Source of the DNA: Muribaculaceae bacterium
GTDB taxonomy: Bacteria > Bacteroidota > Bacteroidia > Bacteroidales > Muribaculaceae
Length of the DNA: 39,778 nucleotides
Reading direction: 5' to 3'
Assembly (NCBI GenBank): GCA_017962765.1
Contig: JAGCUP010000112.1
Location: forward strand, 1 to 39,778
The notes beneath the pieces are model-generated. The model saw nothing but the letters and a program-made list of their open reading frames with translations, was not told the DNA's origin and searched no databases. Shown piece by piece: positions 24,577 to 34,253 of this stretch (its first letter is position 1; the number at the start of each line of letters is the position of its first letter). The position numbers and the translations under genes were made by a program.

Positions 24577-26436
24577 TCAGCGTCGTGATTTCTTTTTCTT
24601 GCCTCTTATTCGCGTTTTGGAATTTGACTTTTTGGGAGTCAGGGTCCCTTCGTGCCAAATACCTTGTTGGATATGGCCATCTGAACTTATCATTTGACCT
24701 TCCCCTTCCATAATTCCTTGAACGAATCCCCCTTGGTAGATGTTGCCGTTTTGAAACCTCATTGTGCCTTGGCCGTGAGGCTTGTTCTCAACAATTTGCC
24801 CTACGAAGACATCTCCGTTTTTGTACCAGATCGAATCGGTCGATATACGCTTGTCATCTTGCCATGTTTCGTAGATGAGCGCATCAGAATCGCGACGGAG
24901 GCCTACTCCATTCGACATGCCCTCGTGATAAGGTATATATTCAATCATATTGCAATCGGCATCATACCTCTCTAATGCACCTGTAAATATACCATTCTCC
25001 CTCTTTTGGCGAATATACTGCTTAGAGTCTCCGTCGTAATAATATGTGAGCAAGTCGTTCTCATTGTTGCTGTAATATTGGCCAAAAAACAAGTCTATTC
25101 CGTTTTGTTCTAGATACCATTTCTTTTCAGGCTCACCTTTCTTGTGATGTTCATTGAGTTGGTAGAGCATATGGTTGCCCGATGATGTAATGCCAGTATG
25201 AATATTAGCATCACGAACAATCGAGTCAATTTCGGCAATTTTCAAGATGGGTTGAAAAACACGGTCTTCATAGAGGTGCACATACATCATATCATTTAGT
25301 TTTTTGCTTTTACGCTTCAGCCCGAATCTATTCCCGTCATTATAACTGACGGCAGGGAAATGATTAACCCATTTCTTGGACTTCTTAGCACAAAGACTAG
25401 CTCCTTGGGTGGGATAACAGAGTCCATTCTTAAAGAAAATCTCGTCATGTGGATACACCTTGAACAAGGTGATATAAATAGTTTCTTCGTTCTCTTCAGT
25501 AGGTTTGTTAGTGAATTCTTTTCGTACCTTTAAGTCAATAACTCCAGCCACCTCGCCTTGCCCATGTGTGCGACCCAACTTTATAGATAAACTTGATGCG
25601 GTGACGCTGCCTTTGGACAACCAATTTGCCAAGGCAGCAAACCCCATCTGAACTAGCAAGGAACCCGTTTGTACAGCCAATGTCCCACCCAAATTACCTT
25701 CAGGGGCAGCATCAAGAGCTGCACTCGTTTCCTCATTCAGATTGATAGCCATGCCAGCCAATACGGCACTTGTTCCTAAGTGAGGGTTTTTCACTTTCTG
25801 TCCACCCCATTGCGCCATATAGGGCATGTCATGGTTGCTCGGGTCCTCAAGCAATGATGTGGGATAATAGATGCCCTCGAAGTCTGATGCTTTTTGAAAC
25901 TTTTTTAGGTTTTTAAATAGCAGACATCTTGGATCCAATATTGCCTGAATGCCATATGAGGAATCTTCTAGGAAGAGTGCGACAAAAGGGCGTCCATCGT
26001 CAGCTTGACGGCCCGAAATATATAGACCATTCATTGTCTCGTTGGATAAGTCATCCTCGACCAATTTCCAGTAATAATCCTTGAGACGTTTTTTGTAGTC
26101 TTGAGCACTATAACTGTCAGGATAATACTTGAGATATTCGCGGAAGTAAACAAAACTGTCATAGACATCACCCATGTCTTGTGTTGTCATGTAATATTCG
26201 GCTAGGAACGAACGGCTCAGAAAAGCTAATGAATCAAATGGCTCAGATTCTAGAATCATAGCATAACAACCCTCAATGGCACCCTGGATGTTGTTGCTGT
26301 CCACGCATTGTGAGATGGATTCCCATAACTTCAACTGTTTTTTTGAAGGTTGTCTCGAGGCGGGCATGCTCCATACGTCCATTGTAAGGGACGAGAATAC
26401 TATTGCGATTAGAGTGTAAAATAAAAATCGTTTCAT
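24577..26436 (-). CDS. Exported MORN-repeat protein, third gene of an unknown operon
   Basis: 619 residues. MKRFLFYTLIAIVFSSLTMDVWS is a signal peptide. Residues about 30-120 look helical and TPR-like (LAFLSRSFLAEYY, FREYLKYYPDSYSAQDYKKRL). The middle (120-430) is not recognised. The C-terminus carries MORN repeats: GDVFVGQIVENKPHGQG, GNIYQGGFVQGIMEGEG, and a GHIQQGIWHEG unit, preceded by less regular copies. The last 20 residues are very basic (KTRIRGKKKKSRR). Its ATG overlaps the stop of the preceding gene (26433-26436), so the two are translationally coupled. AT-rich compared with neighbours. Likely at the cell surface or periplasm; function unknown. Confidence 0.75.
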   Translation of the reverse strand: MKRFLFYTLIAIVFSSLTMDVWSMPASRQPSKKQLKLWESISQCVDSNNIQGAIEGCYAMILESEPFDSLAFLSRSFLAEYYMTTQDMGDVYDSFVYFREYLKYYPDSYSAQDYKKRLKDYYWKLVEDDLSNETMNGLYISGRQADDGRPFVALFLEDSSYGIQAILDPRCLLFKNLKKFQKASDFEGIYYPTSLLEDPSNHDMPYMAQWGGQKVKNPHLGTSAVLAGMAINLNEETSAALDAAPEGNLGGTLAVQTGSLLVQMGFAALANWLSKGSVTASSLSIKLGRTHGQGEVAGVIDLKVRKEFTNKPTEENEETIYITLFKVYPHDEIFFKNGLCYPTQGASLCAKKSKKWVNHFPAVSYNDGNRFGLKRKSKKLNDMMYVHLYEDRVFQPILKIAEIDSIVRDANIHTGITSSGNHMLYQLNEHHKKGEPEKKWYLEQNGIDLFFGQYYSNNENDLLTYYYDGDSKQYIRQKRENGIFTGALERYDADCNMIEYIPYHEGMSNGVGLRRDSDALIYETWQDDKRISTDSIWYKNGDVFVGQIVENKPHGQGTMRFQNGNIYQGGFVQGIMEGEGQMISSDGHIQQGIWHEGTLTPKKSNSKTRIRGKKKKSRR

Positions 26437-27380
26437 GGGCGCATAATTTGTTGCTTCATCTGACTTTCAATACTCTGTTGTACGTTCTTTTTTATAGGGT
26501 TGTCTTTTGCAATAATGTTATAGAAGCTTCTTTCCACATATACTACACCATTGTAAACAGGAACTTTTGTGCAGTCAAATTGTTGTCCAATGGGTATTGG
26601 CATGCCTGGAGATGTGAACTTGACAGGCAGTTTTCCCATATTGCTGATGTGTAGTTTGTAATTTGTTGCTTCTGAGTTGGTAATGAGGTCATTGTTCATT
26701 TTATTACGTTGTTCATCCGAGAGTCTTCTATAGGATTCATTGCTTGTTTCAACCAAATCCTTCAATCTCTTTAGGTCCATTTCTGTCGGTTGTGGAAGAT
26801 ACGTTTCCATTGAGCCGTGTACTATCTCTGTCTGGGCCCATTTAAACGAACCTACTGTCTTTTCTAGTTTAAGGTTAATGGCTATTTTATGATCTTTGGC
26901 ATAATTGAAAGTAGTATTAAATGCAGTAATAGTTGTACAAAGCTGTCTGATGGTGTTGTCTGGAAAATATATTTCACATTTCTCTGAGTCTGCCAGATAG
27001 CGATGCGCTTCTAACTGAGGATAGTCGTTGAGAATAACTATCCTCAGCTGATTCTGATTGTTGGTGGATTTGTTCCCAAAAGTATATGTTGGACTAGGTA
27101 GTTGCTTTGTTGCAACCGAGCTGAGGTATCGTTCATACTTGGCTTTTTCTCTAGCGGTACTGACATCAATCAGAATGATGTCAGTAAACAACTGTTTTTC
27201 TTTCTCAGTTATTCTGGAGTACAGGGAGGCCAAACGAGTTTGTATTTCTTCTTTTGATGACGTGGCGTCTTGACTCGACATTCGTTGAGAAATAGCCGCC
27301 CATGAGATTTGCGGATATCCTATGCATGTTAGCAATAAGATAAACGTGATGGCAGTGAGAAAATGATTTCTAAGACTCAT
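26433..27380 (-). CDS. Exported protein of unknown function, second gene of the MORN operon
   Basis: 315 residues, not recognised. MSLRNHFLTAITFILLLTCIGYPQISWA is a signal peptide. Next comes a charged helical segment (KEEIQTRLASLYSRITEKEK). The central part has VILNDYPQLEAHRYLADSEKCEIYF and KIAINLKLEKTVG, suggesting beta structure. The C-terminus (VKFTSPGMPIPIGQQFDCTKVPVYNGVVYVERSFY) is hydrophobic and might be an exposed binding region. The stop overlaps the MORN gene start and the gene follows the Ala-rich gene by 23 bases. Co-transcription is near certain; no function can be named. Confidence 0.65.
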   Translation of the reverse strand: MSLRNHFLTAITFILLLTCIGYPQISWAAISQRMSSQDATSSKEEIQTRLASLYSRITEKEKQLFTDIILIDVSTAREKAKYERYLSSVATKQLPSPTYTFGNKSTNNQNQLRIVILNDYPQLEAHRYLADSEKCEIYFPDNTIRQLCTTITAFNTTFNYAKDHKIAINLKLEKTVGSFKWAQTEIVHGSMETYLPQPTEMDLKRLKDLVETSNESYRRLSDEQRNKMNNDLITNSEATNYKLHISNMGKLPVKFTSPGMPIPIGQQFDCTKVPVYNGVVYVERSFYNIIAKDNPIKKNVQQSIESQMKQQIMRP

Positions 27381-27403
27381 TTGTTTGATATTTAAATGAT
27401 TGA

Positions 27404-28543
27404 TTATAGTTTTCTTCCTTCTTCTTCGGCTTTTTCGAGTAACTGGATTAACTCTTTGTCAACAGAGTTTGTTGTCGCTGCTTTGAACATATCTTTTACT
27501 GATGTGGGTTGCGGGTTGGCTCGTTGATATTGTTGTTGCTTACTTTGTGCATGACCATAGTTGCCATTGCGTTGCTCTTCCATCAAGCTGCGAGCCGTGT
27601 TGGTCTCTACGCTAAATTGGTGATCCTCGGCTATTGCTTCGAGACCATCCGAGACGTTGGCGCGTGTCCTGTCATATTTGGCAGCATTGCGCATGCGGCT
27701 CTCTTCCCATTTTCGGTCCCTCTCAGCATTTTCTTTTTCGCGTTGTTGCTTAAGTCTCTCTTGCTCTTTGTTGTAGTTGTCCCAGAACTCTTTATTTTTG
27801 CGATTCTCTTCATCAATCAATCGTTGACGTTCTCTGGCAGCCGCTTCTTTAGCAGCAGCCGTTTCAGCGGCAGCGCGTTCGGCAGCAGCTTTCTCAGCGG
27901 CAGCGCGTTCGGCAGCAGCTTTCTCGGCGGCAACGCGTTCGGCAGCTGCTTTCTCAGCGGCAGCGCGTTCGGCAGCTGCTTTCTCGGCGGCAGCGCGTTC
28001 GGCAGCAGCTTTCTCGGCGGCAGCGCGTTCGGCAGCTGCTTTCTCGGCGGCAGCACGTTCGGCGGCCTTCTCTTGCTCGATGGAGCGCTCTATTTGGCTT
28101 CTGTTAGACTCAAGCAAGAGCTTTTGCCTTTCAAGTTTCTCAACCTCTTCTTTTAATTTCTTGATTATAGCTATGGTCGTATAATATTCTAGCTGGGCTT
28201 TACTTGGTGACTGGCTTTTTGCCTTTTGTGTGATATCTTTGCCAAAGTAAAACTCAAAGTCTTTTTCTATTTCTTCGCGTCTCTTGGCCTCTTCGGTGGT
28301 TTCTTGGTTGTATGCTCCTGTTTGAATGTTGTATTCAAGTTCTGCAATCTGGTGTTTCAAGTGATCTATTTGATTTTGTAACTCCAAAATTTGTGCGTCT
28401 AGCTGAGACTTCTGCGCTTCAAGTGCCCTGATATTGTCATTGCCAAGTGCGAGGTTGCAGGGTAGCAGTAACATCAAAACGAATGTACTGATACACATTA
28501 GAGTATGTAATTTTAAAGAGAGGTTGTAATTTTTAGCATCCAC
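27404..28543 (-). CDS. Exported Ala/Glu/Lys-rich long-helix protein (TolA domain II-like), first gene of the MORN operon
   Basis: 379 residues with a signal peptide (LMCISTFVLMLLLPCNLALG). Residues about 35-80 form a coiled coil (EAQKSQLDAQILELQNQIDH), 110-155 a second, and 155-235 a run of AAERAAAEKA decapeptides like the TolA middle domain. The remaining part (AAARERQRLIDEENRKNKEFWDNYNKEQE) is charged and helical to about 290, followed by a less ordered tail. The five-residue spacing argues for one long rigid helix rather than a heptad coiled coil. It could span the periplasm or scaffold its two operon partners. It starts the operon behind 28653-28683. Confidence 0.75.
   Translation of the reverse strand: MDAKNYNLSLKLHTLMCISTFVLMLLLPCNLALGNDNIRALEAQKSQLDAQILELQNQIDHLKHQIAELEYNIQTGAYNQETTEEAKRREEIEKDFEFYFGKDITQKAKSQSPSKAQLEYYTTIAIIKKLKEEVEKLERQKLLLESNRSQIERSIEQEKAAERAAAEKAAAERAAAEKAAAERAAAEKAAAERAAAEKAAAERVAAEKAAAERAAAEKAAAERAAAETAAAKEAAARERQRLIDEENRKNKEFWDNYNKEQERLKQQREKENAERDRKWEESRMRNAAKYDRTRANVSDGLEAIAEDHQFSVETNTARSLMEEQRNGNYGHAQSKQQQYQRANPQPTSVKDMFKAATTNSVDKELIQLLEKAEEEGRKL
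27866..28075 (-). repeat. 30-bp tandem repeat encoding AAERAAAEKA
   Basis: About seven in-frame units start at 27866 and recur every 30 bases (27896, 27926, 27956, 27986, 28016, 28046), the last degraded. They differ mainly at GCAGCAGC/GCAGCTGC and A/G before GCGG, so copy number can change by slippage without a frameshift. Confidence 0.9.
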
Positions 28544-28652
28544 ACTTAAAATGGTAATTAAAATGAAGGTGGGTTCTATAAATCCGATTTTTGAGCCGCA
28601 TTAGGGGGCAGAACCCTGTTTGACCCTCCGACTATGCTCTTCTAAGTGTTTG

Positions 28653-28683
28653 CAAATTTACTGTTTTTGTTTCAATCCACAAT
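28653..28683 (-). promoter_or_regulatory. Promoter of the three-gene exported operon
   Basis: Minus strand ATTG (28680-28683), 19 bases, TAAATTTG (28653-28660). This is a near-perfect Bacteroidota promoter, with a leader of about 100 bases before ATG 28543. Region 28684-28871 contains no gene that I can support. Confidence 0.65.
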
Positions 28684-28871
28684 TACCCCCTCCCTTGTTT
28701 TAACATTCATTAACCAGCATGGGCGCAGTTATCCGGCTCCGGCTTTTCCTAAAAAGGTTGACAGTATTAGAGCGGTTAGGTTTACAATATTACTAAAATA
28801 GTTGTCATCGGTGCAGAAAAAGTTGACTGGAGTTTTGGAACTGCCATAGTAAAATTTGACGCACCTGTATC

Positions 28872-29000
28872 AAAAAGTTGAGATATGGGCAAGGATGACG
28901 AAATAAAATTGCCCATAACTGCGAAAAAAGTTGAGATATGGGCAAGGATAATGAAACAAAGTTGCCCATATCTATGAAAAAAGTTGAGATATGGGCAACT
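28872..29000 (+). repeat. 53-bp tandem repeat, about 2.4 copies, each with an inverted repeat
   Basis: AAAAAGTTGAGATATGGGCA begins at 28872, 28925 and 28978, exactly 53 bases apart. In copy 2 AGATATGGGCAA (28934-28945) and TTGCCCATATCT (28962-28973) are a perfect 12-bp inverted pair; copy 1 has a shorter version and copy 3 stops after the left arm. Related AAAAAGTTGAC words occur near 28817. It sits between the GH97 stop (29051) and the exported operon. Confidence 0.85.
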
Positions 29001-29050
29001 TATTGTGGTTTATGGCTGATGTTTGCAGTTTATAAATCGAACCTTTTGGC

Positions 29051-31315
<2,265 letters not shown>

Positions 31316-31327
31316 TTAAATAGTCGT

Positions 31328-34009
31328 TTATCGGTTGCTTTGGGCTATCAGGTCATGAATCTGCCTGTTCAAACTCTTGTTGGCGAGCAGATCCTCGATG
31401 TAGAGGTGCATGCGGTAGCGCCAGTAGTGCTTGGGATTAGCCGGGATGTTGATGCGCTCGGCGTTGGGATCGGGGAGACGCACTTCCTCGTCGATCGACA
31501 GCCAGTCCTGCAACGAGAGCAGGCAAAGCATCGGGGGCGAGTAGAGGTGCTGTGCCACAATGTCGCGTGCGAGCCATCCGGGCAGCGGGTGGGGAGCCGG
31601 TCCGGTCTTCCACATGACGCTGTTGTAGTAGTCCTGCGTGCGCTCGTAGTCTTCGTCCCACCATTGGCGTAGGGTGCTCATGTCGTGGGTTGAGATGGTG
31701 CTCACCGAGCGATAGGGGTTGTTGTGGAGGTTGCCGAAGCGGATGGTGTTGTCTTTGGGCATTGACTGGATTTCGAGGCTCAAAATCTTCTCCTCGTTCA
31801 TCACCCAGGGCACGCAGTCGGGTACCATGCCAAGGTCCTCGGCACACACGAGCATGCGCGTGGCCTCGACGAGGCGCGGCAGCTTCTTCATCGCCTCGTG
31901 GTACCAGAAGCGGTTGTTGCGGCGATAGAAGTAGTCGTTGTAGAGGCGGTTGAAGGCATCCTTGTCGTTGTCGTAAAGCGCCTCGTAGGTGAAGCCCAGC
32001 TGGGCGCTGATGCGCGGGTGGAACTTGCTGCCGTCCTTACGGTCGCGAAGGAAGAGCACGTTTCCGATGAGGGCATAGAGGCCGTCGCGAATCCAAATGT
32101 CGTCGTCGCTGTCCTTTCCTTCGAATGCTTCCTCCACCTTGCGTTGGGTGTCGAATTCGGGCTTCATGCGATAGATGTCGTCGTGGCTGTGCTGCAGGAA
32201 GTGGTCGCGCACATAGTTTGCGTGGGGCCCGAAGACGCGGTCGATAATCCAGTCGCTGATGAACGGTTGGGTGAAGAACTCTTCCTGGAAATTGAGGCCA
32301 TAGCCTTGAATCTCGTCGCGGCTCATGCCCAATGACGGCGAGAACTGTCCCATGAGGCCATGTACGGCGTCGATGGGAATTTCCCAAATGCGGAAGAAGC
32401 CCAGCACGTGGTCGATGCGGTAGGCATCGAAGAACTCCTGCATCTTGCTGAAGCGGTTCACCCACCACTTGCAGCCGTCGGCCAGCATGGCGTCCCAGTT
32501 ATAGGTGGGGAAGCCCCAGTTCTGTCCGTTGGCGCTGAAGGCATCGGGCGGCGCGCCGGCTTGTCCGTTGAGGTTGAAGTAGTGGGGCTCGGTCCAGGCG
32601 TCTACGCTGTTGCGGCTGATGCCGATGGGAATGTCGCCCTTGAGCACGACGTGCTTGCTGCGGGCATATTCGTGTGCGTCGCGCATCTGGCGGTTGAGCA
32701 GGTATTGCACGTAGTACCAGAACGACACCTCTTTATATTCAGCACTCTTGGGGTCCTCGTAGTTATTGCGGTCCTCATCGGTGAAACTGTGGTGGGCGGG
32801 CCACTGGCTGAAGTTGGCCGTGCCATACTGGTCACGGAACTGGCAGAAGGCGGCGTAGGGCGCGAGCCACCGCTTGTTCTCTTTGAAGAACGTCTTGAAG
32901 TCGGCGCTCTTGAGCACTTTCTCACCTTCCTGCGCAAAGAGCAGGCGCAGATACTCCATCTTGGCGTTGTTCACGCGCTCGTAGTCGATTTGCGGCAGCT
33001 GGTTGAGCTCGTTACGCAAGGTCTCGAACTGCGCGGCGCGCTCCTTGTCGTCGAGGGCGGGCAGTTGCCGCAGGTCGGCATACATGGGATGCAGGGCATA
33101 AATCGAGATGCTGTTATAAGGATAGCTGTCGGTCCACGTGTGGGTGATGGTGGTGTCGTTGATGGGGAGCACCTGCAGGCCGCGCTGGCCCGTGGCTTCC
33201 ATCCAGTCGACCATCTTCTTGAGGTCGCCAAAGTCGCCCACGCCGTAGCTGCCGTGGCTGCGCAGCGAGAAAATGGGAACCACGGTGCCCGCCAGGCGCC
33301 ATGGTGCCATGGCGAAGTGGGCTTGCGGCAGCTCGTAGCCGATGACGGTGCCGTTCTCGGCGTCGGGCAGCGCGATGGTGCGGTTCTCGCCCTCTTCCCA
33401 CTGGTAGTTGCGCTCGGTGTCGATGGTGACGAACTTAAATTCAATGGTCTTGTTGAGCAGTGCGCTGATGTCGAGCTTCACCGCCCATGTGTTGTGGGCG
33501 ATTTCGGTCATGGCAAGCGCCTTGCCGGCATCCCATGCGCCCATCTGCTCTTCGCTGCCACACAGTGCCAGGCTTTGGTTGCCGGCCAGTTGCGGGGCGC
33601 GCACGCGGATGAGGGCCGTCACGCCGAAAGTCGTGCTCTTGGGCACTCCCAACTCGCGCTCGGTGACACAGTCGGTGTAAGCGCTGCTGTAGAGGTAGCT
33701 GTCCTCGGGCAGGTCGTTCCAGTGGTCATAGAGCACATAGGTCTTGGCCTTGGTGCTGGTGAACTGCAACCTGTGAGGAATCACCTGCCACTCGGTGCGC
33801 ACGGGCATTCCGTCACGCTCCACGCTATAGAAATAGTCGATGTGGCGTCCGCTTCGTCCCGGGTGGCTCACTTCGGCGGTCCAGCGGTGTCCGTCGGTGG
33901 TGACCATCTTGTGCTTAGCATCGAGGAAATCATGCGTACTGTCGATAATATGCAACACTATTTCCTCGCCAAAGATAGTTTGGTAATCGAGATTGAATTT
34001 GAGTTTCAT
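31328..34009 (-). CDS. malQ: 4-alpha-glucanotransferase, DPE2-like with two N-terminal starch-binding domains
   Basis: 893 residues; disproportionates maltodextrins and feeds glucose from maltose into longer glucans in the cytosol (no signal peptide). Residues about 1-110 and 130-230 look like two CBM20-type modules (RAPQLAGNQSLALCGSEEQMGAW). The GH77 part follows, with the nucleophile Asp near 532 in FFDAYRIDHVLGFFRIWEIP, the acid/base Glu near 722 in CAEDLGMVPDCV and the third carboxylate near 775 in STHDMSTLRQWW. The length and insertion match plant DPE2 and Bacteroides MalQ rather than the 500-700 residue amylomaltases. It starts 244 bases after the secreted starch-binding gene ends. Confidence 0.93.
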   Translation of the reverse strand: MKLKFNLDYQTIFGEEIVLHIIDSTHDFLDAKHKMVTTDGHRWTAEVSHPGRSGRHIDYFYSVERDGMPVRTEWQVIPHRLQFTSTKAKTYVLYDHWNDLPEDSYLYSSAYTDCVTERELGVPKSTTFGVTALIRVRAPQLAGNQSLALCGSEEQMGAWDAGKALAMTEIAHNTWAVKLDISALLNKTIEFKFVTIDTERNYQWEEGENRTIALPDAENGTVIGYELPQAHFAMAPWRLAGTVVPIFSLRSHGSYGVGDFGDLKKMVDWMEATGQRGLQVLPINDTTITHTWTDSYPYNSISIYALHPMYADLRQLPALDDKERAAQFETLRNELNQLPQIDYERVNNAKMEYLRLLFAQEGEKVLKSADFKTFFKENKRWLAPYAAFCQFRDQYGTANFSQWPAHHSFTDEDRNNYEDPKSAEYKEVSFWYYVQYLLNRQMRDAHEYARSKHVVLKGDIPIGISRNSVDAWTEPHYFNLNGQAGAPPDAFSANGQNWGFPTYNWDAMLADGCKWWVNRFSKMQEFFDAYRIDHVLGFFRIWEIPIDAVHGLMGQFSPSLGMSRDEIQGYGLNFQEEFFTQPFISDWIIDRVFGPHANYVRDHFLQHSHDDIYRMKPEFDTQRKVEEAFEGKDSDDDIWIRDGLYALIGNVLFLRDRKDGSKFHPRISAQLGFTYEALYDNDKDAFNRLYNDYFYRRNNRFWYHEAMKKLPRLVEATRMLVCAEDLGMVPDCVPWVMNEEKILSLEIQSMPKDNTIRFGNLHNNPYRSVSTISTHDMSTLRQWWDEDYERTQDYYNSVMWKTGPAPHPLPGWLARDIVAQHLYSPPMLCLLSLQDWLSIDEEVRLPDPNAERINIPANPKHYWRYRMHLYIEDLLANKSLNRQIHDLIAQSNR

Positions 34010-34188
34010 ATTAATTTTTAAGATTTTGAGTTGATTTTATTCTAATTGGTAAAGTTAGCGTTTTTTTCTCTATCTATAGACCTCGCTCCTTAGGCTTTGA
34101 GCATGAAAAATGCTGCAAACGATTGCACAAATGGGTGGTGAGCCATTCGAGCTTTGCGGTTCACTTATTATAGACTGGGGGGCACAAA

Positions 34189-34222
34189 AAAATGGTGGCA
34201 ACCTTGCGGCTGCCACCATTTT
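34189..34222. terminator. Intrinsic terminator after the 1020-aa starch-binding gene
   Basis: AAAATGGTGGCA (34189-34200) and TGCCACCATTTT (34211-34222) form a perfect 12-bp stem, with an A-run before it (a T-run on the minus strand). It separates the secreted protein from malQ. Confidence 0.85.
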
Positions 34223-34253
34223 GAAACATAATGCAAAATTTATAATCTATAAA

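Noticed and set aside
28872..29000. CRISPR array
   Set aside because: The units are similar over the whole 53 bases, including the would-be spacers, and no cas gene is present.
32360..34021. 553-residue open frame on the plus strand opposite malQ
   Set aside because: It mirrors malQ exactly, is Val/Gly/Ala-rich with no motif, and arises from GC-rich codon use on the other strand. The same applies to long antisense frames over acn, icd, mfd and citF.
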